This document shows, one piece after another, positions 54,520 to 62,056 of a DNA stretch of 64,000 bases (positions within the stretch are counted from its first letter, which is position 1; each line of letters opens with the position of its first letter). Origin of the DNA: Chitinophagaceae bacterium. Lineage in GTDB: Bacteria; Bacteroidota; Bacteroidia; Chitinophagales; Chitinophagaceae. The stretch lies in contig JAEUVJ010000045.1 of assembly GCA_016787085.1 (NCBI GenBank), forward strand, positions 53,221-117,220. The letters run 5' to 3'. The position numbers and the translations under genes were made by a program. Under the pieces are notes generated by a model that worked only from the letters and a program-made list of their open reading frames with translations, was not told the origin of the DNA and searched no databases.

Positions 54520-54987
54520 ATGATAAAAAAATCAATTATATCCCTGAACATTTTCTTTACGCTTGGAAGTGCTTATGTGCTTTTTGAGGACTACAAAAGG
54601 ATTGGAAAATTTCAATGGGTTGACGAAAACAGAATCCAGGATAATGAGGAACTGTTTCTAAAACCCATCTGCGCCATTATGATCCTTATGGGAATTATTT
54701 CGATTGCGAATCAACTATACAGAAGTTCAGATCGGGACAAATACAGGTCAGGGATTATTAAAAAATATATACTTGAGCCGCTATGTCTATTCTATGCTGC
54801 TTTTGCCATATTTATTGGTATTGTATTTCTGGCTTTGGGCGCTGGCAATACAAGTGTGAGCTTCGAAAAAGATTTCAAGGATATCTTTTTTTCGCTTTTA
54901 ACGTTCCTGTCCTTTGCTTGTTATTGCCTGATGGGGTTTTTAACTTTATATCAGACCATCAGGGAAAGGACACTGTCCGGAAAATAG
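54520..54987 (+). CDS. Small integral membrane protein, four TM helices, unknown function
   Basis: I do not recognise this family. The 155-residue protein has four likely TM helices ('ISLNIFFTLGSAYVLF', 'ICAIMILMGIISIANQLY', 'LCLFYAAFAIFIGIVFLALGAG', 'LLTFLSFACYCLMGFLTLY') with short charged loops. No catalytic motif is seen. It starts soon after the terminator of the dehydrogenase gene and ends just before the first copy of a 40-bp direct repeat. Its base composition is AT-richer than the neighbours, which may point to transfer. Confidence 0.6.
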   Translation: MIKKSIISLNIFFTLGSAYVLFEDYKRIGKFQWVDENRIQDNEELFLKPICAIMILMGIISIANQLYRSSDRDKYRSGIIKKYILEPLCLFYAAFAIFIGIVFLALGAGNTSVSFEKDFKDIFFSLLTFLSFACYCLMGFLTLYQTIRERTLSGK

Positions 54988-54994
54988 CTATTCA

Positions 54995-55034
54995 TCACGC
55001 CTTCTCTTAAATAAACTTATCCCCTTTGATCAGC
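54995..55034. repeat. 40-bp direct repeat, copy 1 (degenerate 3' end of the gene at 55591-56175)
   Basis: 38 of 40 bases match 55591-55630, which is the 3' end of the unknown minus-strand gene. Read on the minus strand this copy encodes '...LIKGDKFI' and then stops, one base change (T for A) having made TAA. The toxin-antitoxin genes lie between the two copies. Confidence 0.85.
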
Positions 55035-55137
55035 ATGTAATTCCATACCTTATAGAACCTGTTAATCTCCATTTCTTGCGTAGGCTTGCAGGAACTGATC
55101 TTTTCCAGTAAATTTGATAACAAACTCAAAATGCCAG

Positions 55138-55308
55138 ATGACCCGGATAATAATTGATAAAAAGAAATACGTGTTGATACCTCAGAAAGAATATGAGGCC
55201 TTGCAAAAAAAAGCAGCTTCGAAAACAAAACCTGAAAAATTACTCCCACTGGATGAGGCACGTGCATATAGCAAAAAACTCATTCGCAAATGGGCAGCAG
55301 AAAAATAA
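55138..55308 (+). CDS. Antitoxin of a ParE-type toxin-antitoxin pair
   Basis: The frame starts with a TTG at 55114, but the ATG at 55138 gives a compact 56-residue protein, 'MTRIIIDKKKYVLIPQKEY' then 'EALQKKAASKTKPEKLLPLDEARAYSKKLIRKWAAEK'. The N-terminal strand and the charged helical tail are typical of antitoxins that bind ParE/RelE toxins. It overlaps the toxin gene by 19 bp, as is usual in such pairs. It would neutralise the toxin and repress the operon. Confidence 0.75.
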   Translation: MTRIIIDKKKYVLIPQKEYEALQKKAASKTKPEKLLPLDEARAYSKKLIRKWAAEK

Positions 55309-55589
55309 CTGTCAAACGATCTGCTGCGGAAAACATTGCCGCTATTGCCTTATATATTGAATCAAAAGGCATGGTTGCTACTGCAGAAAAGTTTGCTGAT
55401 GCTGTATATGATTTCTTCTTGAAACTGGCTGACGACAGAAAATCTTATTCTTTTTGCAGAGAGCCTGTAAGGGCATCGCTGGGATATAAATGTACTTCCT
55501 ACAGAAGGAAATATACTGTCGTATTTTTAGAATCCGATGATGAATTGATCATTTGCGAATTTATTTCTTCCAGACTAATCCACTGGTAA
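55290..55589 (+). CDS. ParE/RelE-type toxin
   Basis: The 99-residue protein has the ParE pattern: 'ITVKRSAAENIAAIALYIESKG' (helical start), 'FADAVYDFFLKLADD' and the beta strands 'YKCTSYRRKYTVVFLESDDELIICEFISSR'. Such toxins act on DNA gyrase (ParE) or on ribosome-bound mRNA (RelE); which applies here cannot be told. It ends 1 bp before the second copy of the 40-bp repeat. Confidence 0.85.
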   Translation: MGSRKITVKRSAAENIAAIALYIESKGMVATAEKFADAVYDFFLKLADDRKSYSFCREPVRASLGYKCTSYRRKYTVVFLESDDELIICEFISSRLIHW

Positions 55590-55590
55590 A

Positions 55591-55630
55591 TCACGTCTTC
55601 TCATAAATAAACTTATCCCCTTTGATCAGC
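55591..55630. repeat. 40-bp direct repeat, copy 2 (intact 3' end of the unknown gene)
   Basis: This copy encodes the C-terminus 'LIKGDKFIYEKT' of the 194-residue minus-strand protein and its TGA stop. It matches 54995-55034 at 38 of 40 bases, with the toxin-antitoxin pair in between. Confidence 0.85.
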
Positions 55631-56175
55631 GGGTGCCCGCCGGACAAAGTGTATTTTGAAGCTTTCAGCCGGTAATGATCAAAGAAAACTTCCATCAGCC
55701 ATTGCTCAAAACGAAACTCAAAATAGTTGTGGTCCGGGGTATCAATAATGAAATGCGTGAACCGTTCCGGGCAAAACTCAAACACCACGGTAATGGTGGT
55801 TACCTGCTGCAGGGCAAATCGTACTTCCCCGTTTGCATTGGCCTGTAACCAGGTGCCTGAAGCGCCATTCTGCAGACTGAACAATACATGTCGTTGCAAT
55901 ACCGGGTTGGCACCCGTCATCTTCAATATGATAGCATTTTCGTTCACAGGACCGCTTCTCACTAATGCAAAATCTTTTCCCGTCCATGGCCGGCTTTGAA
56001 GAATGACATGGTCATCTTCGAGTGCCCACCGCCCGGAACCATAGCGGTCAATAGCTCCGTAGGTGAAGAAGAATCTGAACGTCCCGTCTGTTTCCAGTTT
56101 GAAACCTGAGGCCGTTTCTTTTACATCATTCAGGTAATACATGCCTGCGGCCCGCTCGGGTGTAAGTTTTGACAT
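55591..56175 (-). CDS. Protein of unknown function
   Basis: I do not recognise this 194-residue protein. It opens 'MSKLTPERAAGMYYLNDVKETASGFKLETDGTFRFFFTYGAID' in a beta-type pattern, with 'RYGSGRWALEDDHVILQSRPW' and 'FEFCPERFTHFIIDTPDHNYFEFRFEQWLMEVFFDHYRLKA'. There is no signal peptide or TM, so it is probably cytoplasmic. Its 3' end is one copy of the 40-bp direct repeat flanking the toxin-antitoxin pair, which suggests that the pair inserted next to or within its end. Confidence 0.65.
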   Translation of the reverse strand: MSKLTPERAAGMYYLNDVKETASGFKLETDGTFRFFFTYGAIDRYGSGRWALEDDHVILQSRPWTGKDFALVRSGPVNENAIILKMTGANPVLQRHVLFSLQNGASGTWLQANANGEVRFALQQVTTITVVFEFCPERFTHFIIDTPDHNYFEFRFEQWLMEVFFDHYRLKASKYTLSGGHPLIKGDKFIYEKT

Positions 56176-56215
56176 GGCAACAAGGTAAGTTTTTTATTCA
56201 AAGTAGCATTTTGAA

Positions 56216-56248
56216 ACCGCAAAGAGGCAAAGTCAGCGCAAAGAACGC
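56216..56248. repeat. Fragment of a GCAAAG-rich dispersed intergenic repeat
   Basis: GCAAAG-type units recur (ACCGCAAAGAGGCAAAG, then GCGCAAAGAACGC) just upstream of the DUF2911 gene. This is typical of dispersed intergenic repeats in Bacteroidota (family knowledge). No paired arm is visible, so this may be a decayed copy. Confidence 0.4.
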
Positions 56249-56401
56249 TAAACTTGTCCTCTTAACGAATGCGCTAACGTCTTTCTGGCTGCCCTTTCTG
56301 CACCTCATATCATGCATTAATGCACTTCATCAGCCACCTCACTCGCTGGTAATAATCAGAAGACAGCGATAGCTTTTATCTTTAGCTTTCTGTTATAAAA
56401 C

Positions 56402-57517
56402 ATGCATATGAAAAAGATCGTCTCTCTCTGCTTTGTACTATCAATTACTCTTGTTGCTTTTTCTCAACTGGCAACAGCACCCGACGGCGGCAACAAAAAA
56501 GCCATGGTGGGTGAACGTATCGGTATCACCGATGTTACCATTCACTATGACCGGCCCGGTGTAAAAGGGCGTGAAGGAAAGGTCTGGGGCAATCTTGTAC
56601 ATAAAGGTTTTGCCGATCTTGGCTTTGGCACCAGCAAGGCCGCCCCCTGGCGGGCCGGATCGAATGAGAACACCACCATCGAATTTTCTACCGAGGTAAA
56701 AATAGAAGGACAACTCTTACCTGCCGGCAAATACGGTTTCTTTATTGCTTACCAGCCAGAAGAGTGTATCCTGATCTTTTCCAAAAATCATACTTCCTGG
56801 GGCAGCTATTTCTATAACGAAAAAGAAGATGTGCTGCGGGTAAAAGTAAAACCTGTTGCACTGGATAAAAGTATAGAATGGCTGAAATATGAATTCATAA
56901 ATGAGACCGAAAATGCTGCAACGATCTCACTGCAGTGGGAAAAGATGATGATACCATTCAAAGTAGAGGTTGACCTCGATAAACTTCAACTGGAATCATT
57001 CCGCAGAGAACTAAGAGGCGAAAGAAGTTTCAGCCCCGGCTGGCAATCGTACCAGCAGGCCGCTCAATACACTGCCGACAGGAACATCGCCCTGGAAGAA
57101 GGATTGAAATGGGTCGACCAGGCGATCAGTGATCCGTTCGCCGGTGAGGCTAATTTCAGAACACTGTCCACAAAAGCCACTCTGTTAGCCAAACTTGGTC
57201 GCCAGGCTGAAGCCGATTCTATCATGAAGAAAGCGGTACCGATGGGCACCATGCAGCAGATACATCAATACGGCAGACAACTACTGGCGGATAAGAAAGT
57301 AAAAGAAGCGCTGGAAGTATTCAAGGCCAACTACCAGAAGAACCCTAACCAGTTTACCACACTGATGGGGCTCACAAGAGGGTATTCAGCGAATGCCGAT
57401 TACAAGAATGCATTGAAATATGCAAACATGGCACTGGCTGCGGCGCCAGGGCAACAGGCAAAGACACAGGTGGAGGGAATGATCGAAATGCTGAAAGCAG
57501 GAAAAGATGTGAACTGA
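56402..57517 (+). CDS. DUF2911 protein with C-terminal TPR-like repeats, secreted
   Basis: The 371-residue protein has a signal peptide (about 1-20). Residues about 25-180 match DUF2911: 'IGITDVTIHYDRPGVKGREGKVWG', 'PWRAGSNENTTIEFSTEVKIEGQLLPAGKYGFF' and 'KNHTSWGSYFYNEKEDVLRV'. Residues about 215-365 are helical TPR-like repeats ('QQAAQYTADRNIALEEGLKWVDQAI', 'ALKYANMALAAAPGQQAKTQVEGMI'). The function of DUF2911 is not known. It is probably periplasmic. The start could be the ATG at codon 1 or 3. Confidence 0.85.
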   Translation: MHMKKIVSLCFVLSITLVAFSQLATAPDGGNKKAMVGERIGITDVTIHYDRPGVKGREGKVWGNLVHKGFADLGFGTSKAAPWRAGSNENTTIEFSTEVKIEGQLLPAGKYGFFIAYQPEECILIFSKNHTSWGSYFYNEKEDVLRVKVKPVALDKSIEWLKYEFINETENAATISLQWEKMMIPFKVEVDLDKLQLESFRRELRGERSFSPGWQSYQQAAQYTADRNIALEEGLKWVDQAISDPFAGEANFRTLSTKATLLAKLGRQAEADSIMKKAVPMGTMQQIHQYGRQLLADKKVKEALEVFKANYQKNPNQFTTLMGLTRGYSANADYKNALKYANMALAAAPGQQAKTQVEGMIEMLKAGKDVN

Positions 57518-57519
57518 GA

Positions 57520-57600
57520 GAATAATGAATAAAGAACAAGGAATACCGAATGTTGAATCGAAGGGAACTTCTTCTGTTCAACATTCGCTGTTCATTATTC
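57520..57600. repeat. Dispersed AT-rich inverted repeat (copy 2)
   Basis: Two nested perfect arms pair: GAATAATGAA (57520-57529) with TTCATTATTC (57591-57600), and CGAATGTTGAA (57547-57557) with TTCAACATTCG (57577-57587). The outer part shares GAATAATGAAT and the AAAGAAC/GTTCTTT signature with the element at 51838. It begins 3 bp after the DUF2911 stop. Confidence 0.65.
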
Positions 57601-57611
57601 GATATTGGTAG

Positions 57612-57752
57612 AGGCTGTCTCGAAACGAGAGAAATTTAACACGGAGGAACAGAGAATTAGAGTTTCGCAGAGAAAAGTACAATGATATTCACAACTCTGT
57701 GTTTCTCTGTCGCTCAGTAACTCTGTGTTGGAAGACCCTTTTGAGACTGCTT
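57612..57752. mobile_element. MITE-like element with terminal inverted repeats
   Basis: The ends AGGCTGTCTCGAAA (57612-57625) and TTTTGAGACTGCTTTT (57739-57754) are imperfect inverted repeats of the kind that bound small non-autonomous elements. Inside, an arm starting AACACGGAGGAACAGAG and an arm ending CAGTAACTCTGTGTT form a second imperfect palindrome of about 35 bp per arm. No reading frame or transposase is present. The right end coincides with the stop codon of the tlpA-like gene. Confidence 0.6.
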
Positions 57753-58856
57753 TTAATTACATCCGAGTAATTCACAAAGTTTGGACTCAAGGTCTGATCC
57801 TCGTAAATTCTTGGCGAGTATCTTACCATCAGGGCCTACCAAAAAATTCTGAGGTATGCTGTTGACTTTGTATTGCTGTGCTACTGCATTTTCCCAGAAT
57901 TTAAGGTCACTGACCTGTGTCCAGTTCAGTTGATCTGTATGGATCGCATGCAGCCATTTATCCTTTTGACCGGGTCTGTCAAGCGAAACACCAAGCACGG
58001 TGAAATTCTTTTCTTTGAACTTATTAAAGTTATTAACCAGGTTAGGGTTCTCCTGGCGGCAGGGTCCGCACCAGCTTGCCCAGAAATCAATCAATACATA
58101 TTTGCCCCGGAAAGATGAAAGGGCAACCGGGTTGCCTGATGTGTCGGCCTGTGTAAATTCTATCGCATCAGAACCCACTGCGAGGAACTTTGCTTCGGCT
58201 ATAGCCTGCACAAGATAATTGCCGTAAAAATTCTTAACAGCCGCCGGTTGTAATGAACTGAAACGTTTTTCGGTCAGAAAGATGTCCTCATTCAACTGCA
58301 TCGTTATCGCCAGCAGGAAGCTGCTGACAGCTGAAGAAGCGTGTTTGCCGATAAAAAGATCAATTTCCTTCTGAATATCACCTCTCACTTTATTCAGCTC
58401 TGTCTCCAGGCTATCCCGCTTACCGCCCATCTGCAACTGCTGCGATACCTTTCCAAGTTTCTCAAACAATGGATTGAACTGGCGCTGGAACTCATCAAAT
58501 GCAGCCTGCGAAGGAGATCCTGTTATTTTTACCGTTTTCAGGTCGCTGATATTACCGGTGATCTTCGCCTTCGAGTTATCGAGGAATAAATTGGCCCTTT
58601 TGCCACTCATGTTCATAGAGACCAGCATCGGCTCTTTCATGGTACCTTTTAATACAATAGCGCCTTCTTTCTGCGCCTTGCTTTTGGCAATGGTGTCTGT
58701 AGGGTTATTGATATCCGTAATGGAAACAAGAGTGCCTTCTGTTAAACCGGTAATACTGCCGGTCAAAGACAAACTATTTTGTGCAAAAACGAAAAGGGGG
58801 CTAAGAAAAACAACCGTCAAAATGCGTTTCACCGGGAGATGTAGTTTTTTATACAT
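57753..58856 (-). CDS. TlpA/ResA-like thiol-disulfide oxidoreductase with N-terminal DUF4369
   Basis: The ATG at 58856 gives 367 residues with a signal peptide ('ILTVVFLSPLFVFAQ'). The longer frame overlaps non-coding sequence. Residues about 25-120 are DUF4369-like ('LTGSITGLTEGTLVSITD', 'EGAIVLKGTMKEPMLVS'), 125-215 helical, and 225-365 a thioredoxin fold with 'DFWASWCGPCRQENPNLVNNF' (redox CxxC) and 'VNSIPQNFLVGPDGKILAKNL' (cis-Pro). It likely reduces disulfides in the periplasm, perhaps for cytochrome c maturation. It is 43 bp downstream of trpA. Confidence 0.92.
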   Translation of the reverse strand: MYKKLHLPVKRILTVVFLSPLFVFAQNSLSLTGSITGLTEGTLVSITDINNPTDTIAKSKAQKEGAIVLKGTMKEPMLVSMNMSGKRANLFLDNSKAKITGNISDLKTVKITGSPSQAAFDEFQRQFNPLFEKLGKVSQQLQMGGKRDSLETELNKVRGDIQKEIDLFIGKHASSAVSSFLLAITMQLNEDIFLTEKRFSSLQPAAVKNFYGNYLVQAIAEAKFLAVGSDAIEFTQADTSGNPVALSSFRGKYVLIDFWASWCGPCRQENPNLVNNFNKFKEKNFTVLGVSLDRPGQKDKWLHAIHTDQLNWTQVSDLKFWENAVAQQYKVNSIPQNFLVGPDGKILAKNLRGSDLESKLCELLGCN

Positions 58857-58899
58857 AGACAGACAAAGATAATCGCTTTTTGGTTGGCAGTATAGTCGG

Positions 58900-59679
58900 C
58901 TACCTGACCAAAATACTATCCATGAAGGCTTTAACAGAATTTTCGACGGAAGGGTTCGTTTCCAATGCCTTAATAAAGGCACTGCCGATGATGGCCCCGT
59001 TGGCATGTTTACTGGCAGCGTCAAAACTGGCTTTATCTTTTATCCCGAACCCGACCAATACAGGGTTCCTGAGCCCGAGGCCTTTGAGTTGCTGCAGATA
59101 CTGTTCCGTGTCACCGATATTCTTATTGCTGCCCGTAGTAGATGAAGAAGAAACAGCGTATAAAAAACCACTGCTAAGCCCATCAAGTTTTTTGATCCGC
59201 TCAACGGACGTTTCCGGCGTCACCAGGAAAATAAAATCAAGACCATGCTTTTTAATGATCGCTCCATACTCCGTTTCAAATTCATAGATCGGCAGGTCGG
59301 GTAATATCAGGCCGTCAATACCTACTGCCGCAGCATCGGAACAAAACTTTTCAAACCCGTATTGCAGAACAGGGTTCATGTATCCCATTAAAACAACAGG
59401 CAATCTGATTTCCTTTCTGAATTCTTTTAACTGTTCAAAAAGCTTTGCAATCGTCATTCCACCGGCAATGGCGATACTGCTGCTATGCTGTATCACCGGC
59501 CCATCTGCCAGTGGGTCGCTATACGGCATACCCAGTTCGATAAGATCGGCTCCATGCGCCTGCAGGGCTTTCATCACTTTTACTGTGCTATCCACCTGCG
59601 GAAAGCCCGCCGTGCAATACACATTCAATACCCGTTCTTTTTTTCTGGCAAATAACTCACTGATCCTGCTCATGGTCAT
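58900..59679 (-). CDS. trpA: Tryptophan synthase alpha chain
   Basis: The 259-residue TIM barrel has 'DLIELGMPYSDPLADGPVIQ' with both catalytic acids (Glu and Asp), 'LPVVLMGYMNPVLQYG', 'GLILPDLPIYE' and 'GFLYAVSSSSTTGS'. It cleaves indole-3-glycerol phosphate to indole, which passes to TrpB. The start overlaps the stop of the small lipoprotein gene by one base (TAATG). It is the last trp gene. Confidence 0.97.
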   Translation of the reverse strand: MTMSRISELFARKKERVLNVYCTAGFPQVDSTVKVMKALQAHGADLIELGMPYSDPLADGPVIQHSSSIAIAGGMTIAKLFEQLKEFRKEIRLPVVLMGYMNPVLQYGFEKFCSDAAAVGIDGLILPDLPIYEFETEYGAIIKKHGLDFIFLVTPETSVERIKKLDGLSSGFLYAVSSSSTTGSNKNIGDTEQYLQQLKGLGLRNPVLVGFGIKDKASFDAASKHANGAIIGSAFIKALETNPSVENSVKAFMDSILVR

Positions 59680-60056
59680 TAATTAGAAGGAATGATAGCG
59701 TACGTATCATTGTCTATCGTGATGTATTTATATTTCGGGTAACTGTCAATATCTAAAGTGATAGTATACGCATCCCCGGCTTTACCGGGATCCGGTTGCC
59801 TGAATCTGATCAGCACCGTATCACCCTGTCTTGATGCTGTCACCTGTTTTTTGGTAAAGTCAGCAGGCAGGCATTTCTCAAACTCAAAACGTTCGCCGCC
59901 AAAGTTGGAGGTCATCCTGAATGCTGCCGACACTTTCTCACAGCTGGCATTCATTTTCTCAAACTTCAGTTTATGCTCTACAAAAGGTTTACGGTCGCAG
60001 GCCGCTAACAGAACAGCAACTACTAATATTAAACTCGTGAATTTCATACGTATCAT
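59679..60056 (-). CDS. Small lipoprotein of unknown function inside the trp operon
   Basis: The 125-residue protein has a lipoprotein signal 'VAVLLAACDRKPF' (Cys20) and a beta-type mature part ('AAFRMTSNFGGERFEFEKC', 'GDTVLIRFRQPDPGK', 'YTITLDIDSYPKYKYITIDN'). I do not recognise a family. It sits between trpB (53 bp) and trpA (one-base overlap), and is therefore co-transcribed. It has no obvious link to tryptophan synthesis. Confidence 0.75.
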   Translation of the reverse strand: MIRMKFTSLILVVAVLLAACDRKPFVEHKLKFEKMNASCEKVSAAFRMTSNFGGERFEFEKCLPADFTKKQVTASRQGDTVLIRFRQPDPGKAGDAYTITLDIDSYPKYKYITIDNDTYAIIPSN

Positions 60057-60109
60057 TTACTTTGACTTATTTGACCACTTTGACCACTTTAATATACCTG
60101 GCTTTCTTC

Positions 60110-61327
60110 CTATTTCATATGCTCCATATACGTGGCAAGATCTTTATCCCCTCTCCCGCTCAGGCAGATCACTACAACATCTGATTTTTTAAAATTGATC
60201 ATCTTTAACGCATGTAGTGCATGGGCGGATTCCAGTGCCGGGATAATACCTTCCAGCTTTGCCAGTTCAAACGCCGCATTCAATGCTTTATTATCCGTGG
60301 CGCTCATAAACACCGCACGGCCGCTTTCAAACAAATGTGCATGCAACGGGCCGATGCCGGGATAATCCAGCCCTGCCGATATGCTATGCGGTTCCACCAC
60401 CTGGCCATCTTCGGTTTGCATCAGCAGGCTTTTGCTGCCATGTAAAATGCCCGGTTTGCCTAACTGGGTAGTTGCGGCGCTTTTCCCGCTATTGACACCT
60501 TCACCGGCCGCTTCCACAGCGACCAGTTGCACCGAAGGTTCATCTAAGTAATGATAAAAAGCGCCGGCCGCATTACTGCCGCCCCCTACACACGCAATAA
60601 CATAATTGGGCAGTTCACTTCCCGTCTTTTCCTTTAACTGCCATCTCATTTCTTCGCTGATCACACTCTGGAACCGTGCCACCATATCCGGGTAAGGGTG
60701 CGGTCCTACCACCGAACCGATGATATAGTGTGTATCATTTGGATTATTGATCCAATCGCGGATGGCTTCATTGGTAGCATCTTTCAATGTCTTACTACCT
60801 GAAGTGGCCGGGATAACAGTAGCGCCAAGCATCTTCATTCTCGCTACATTAGGCGCCTGCCGTTCTATATCCTTTTCACCCATATAAACAATGCACTGCA
60901 CTCCTTTCAATGCACAAACTGTGGCCGTAGCCACCCCATGCTGCCCGGCCCCTGTTTCTGCAATGATCCTTTTCTTGCCAAGCCGTTCTGCCAGCAGTAT
61001 CTGTCCGATCGTATTATTGATCTTATGCGCCCCGGTATGGCAAAGGTCTTCCCGCTTCAGGTAAACAGTTGCTTTATACCGGTCGCTTAAACGCTTCGCA
61101 TGATACAAGGGTGTTGGCCTGCCGGCATAGTCCTTTAATAACTCCCGGAACTCTTTCTGAAACCCTTCTTCATTGATTATTTCCAGGTATTTTGTCCGCA
61201 ACTCTTCTACATTCCGGTGGAGCATTTCAGGTATGTATGCGCCTCCGAAGGAACCATAGTAGCCTTGTTCGCTGGGTTGTTTATATGTCACCCTGAGCTT
61301 GTCGAAGGGTGTTACTTGTTCAGTCAT
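60110..61327 (-). CDS. trpB: Tryptophan synthase beta chain
   Basis: The ATG at 61327 gives 405 residues. The frame runs on to a GTG at 61348. '[21 protein letters not shown]' carries the PLP Lys, '[19 protein letters not shown]', '[15 protein letters not shown]' is the phosphate loop and '[10 protein letters not shown]' is typical. It condenses indole with serine. Residues about 6-12 ('TPFDKLRVT') are encoded by a palindromic repeat (61289-61311), so the extreme N-terminus differs from other TrpB proteins before the conserved '[15 protein letters not shown]'. Confidence 0.97.
   Translation of the reverse strand: MTEQVTPFDKLRVTYKQPSEQGYYGSFGGAYIPEMLHRNVEELRTKYLEIINEEGFQKEFRELLKDYAGRPTPLYHAKRLSDRYKATVYLKREDLCHTGAHKINNTIGQILLAERLGKKRIIAETGAGQHGVATATVCALKGVQCIVYMGEKDIERQAPNVARMKMLGATVIPATSGSKTLKDATNEAIRDWINNPNDTHYIIGSVVGPHPYPDMVARFQSVISEEMRWQLKEKTGSELPNYVIACVGGGSNAAGAFYHYLDEPSVQLVAVEAAGEGVNSGKSAATTQLGKPGILHGSKSLLMQTEDGQVVEPHSISAGLDYPGIGPLHAHLFESGRAVFMSATDNKALNAAFELAKLEGIIPALESAHALHALKMINFKKSDVVVICLSGRGDKDLATYMEHMK
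61289..61311. repeat. REP-like palindrome inserted in frame at the start of trpB
   Basis: CACCCTGAGCTTGTCGAAGG followed by GTG has 6-bp perfect arms CACCCT/AGGGTG. On the coding strand it reads 'TPFDKLRV'. The same sequence is a widely dispersed intergenic repeat in Bacteroidota and other phyla (family knowledge), which makes an insertion inside a coding region notable. Confidence 0.65.
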
Positions 61328-61396
61328 TCTAATTGTATTTATTACCACCTCAATTCTAAATAATCATTAAACCTATCCCAATCCCGGTTCAGACCA

Positions 61397-62056
61397 CTAC
61401 TCGCTATCCTTCTTCTCTATTTCCCCTTTCAGTTCTCTTACAAACTTTCTTACCTTTTCCATATCCTTTATTCCGGCATTGACCTCAAACTTACTGTTGA
61501 TATCCACTGCAAAGAGTTTTTTACCTATCGGCTCATTCAAAAAAGCTTTTAGCTTTTCAGCATCACCCGGCTCTATACCCCCGCTGAGAAAATATATTTT
61601 ATTGATCACCGACTTCTTCAATGCTTCCCAGTCAAACTTTTTACCCGTGCCTCCGTAACCGGCCCCCAGTGTATCGAACATATACATATCTGATGAATCG
61701 TGGAATGGCTTTACCATCCATTCTATCGGATCATTATCGGAAAGCCGGAACGCTTTAACGACAGTAATATAGTTCGCTACCTTTTCACAATACACCGGCG
61801 ATTCATCACCATGCAACTGCACCATATCCAGCCGGTAGTCTTCCACGGTCCTCATCAGTTCGTCGTACGGCATATTGACAAAGACCCCTACTTTGGCAAT
61901 TTTTCCTTTTATCTGCCGCATCTTCTCCGGCGATATCTTGTTGGCTACGTACCGGGGAGACTTGGGATAGAATATAAAACCAGCCAGGTCAACGCCCATT
62001 TCATCAAGGGCCGTCACCTGCTCAGGCAATGTCATACCGCAGACTTTAATTCTCAT
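61397..62056 (-). CDS. trpF: Phosphoribosylanthranilate isomerase
   Basis: The ATG at 62056 (219 residues, 'MRIKVCGMTLPEQ') is the usual start, and it overlaps the trpC stop by 11 bp. 'IKVCGMT' carries the catalytic Cys, 'LAGFIFYPKSPRYV' and 'VQLHGDESPVYCE' and 'YFLSGGIEPGDAEKL' are the family's other blocks. The Asp of the TrpF acid/base pair is expected in 'MFDTLGAGYGGTGKKFDW'. It converts PRA to CdRP. Confidence 0.96.
   Translation of the reverse strand: MRIKVCGMTLPEQVTALDEMGVDLAGFIFYPKSPRYVANKISPEKMRQIKGKIAKVGVFVNMPYDELMRTVEDYRLDMVQLHGDESPVYCEKVANYITVVKAFRLSDNDPIEWMVKPFHDSSDMYMFDTLGAGYGGTGKKFDWEALKKSVINKIYFLSGGIEPGDAEKLKAFLNEPIGKKLFAVDINSKFEVNAGIKDMEKVRKFVRELKGEIEKKDSE

Noticed and set aside
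55007..55267. Minus-strand open frame of 86 codons ending 'LIKGDKFI'
   Set aside because: It overlaps the antitoxin gene and its only recognisable part is the degenerate repeat copy. It is a remnant, not a gene.
59447..59454. GCAATCGT inside trpA as a further operator
   Set aside because: It lies within a coding region; about two chance copies of an 8-mer are expected in a window of this size. It limits the weight of the short motif.
60070..60090. Tandem TTTGACCAC units upstream of the trp lipoprotein as a regulatory site
   Set aside because: Only two complete 9-bp units occur, in a short gap inside an operon; there is no sign of function.
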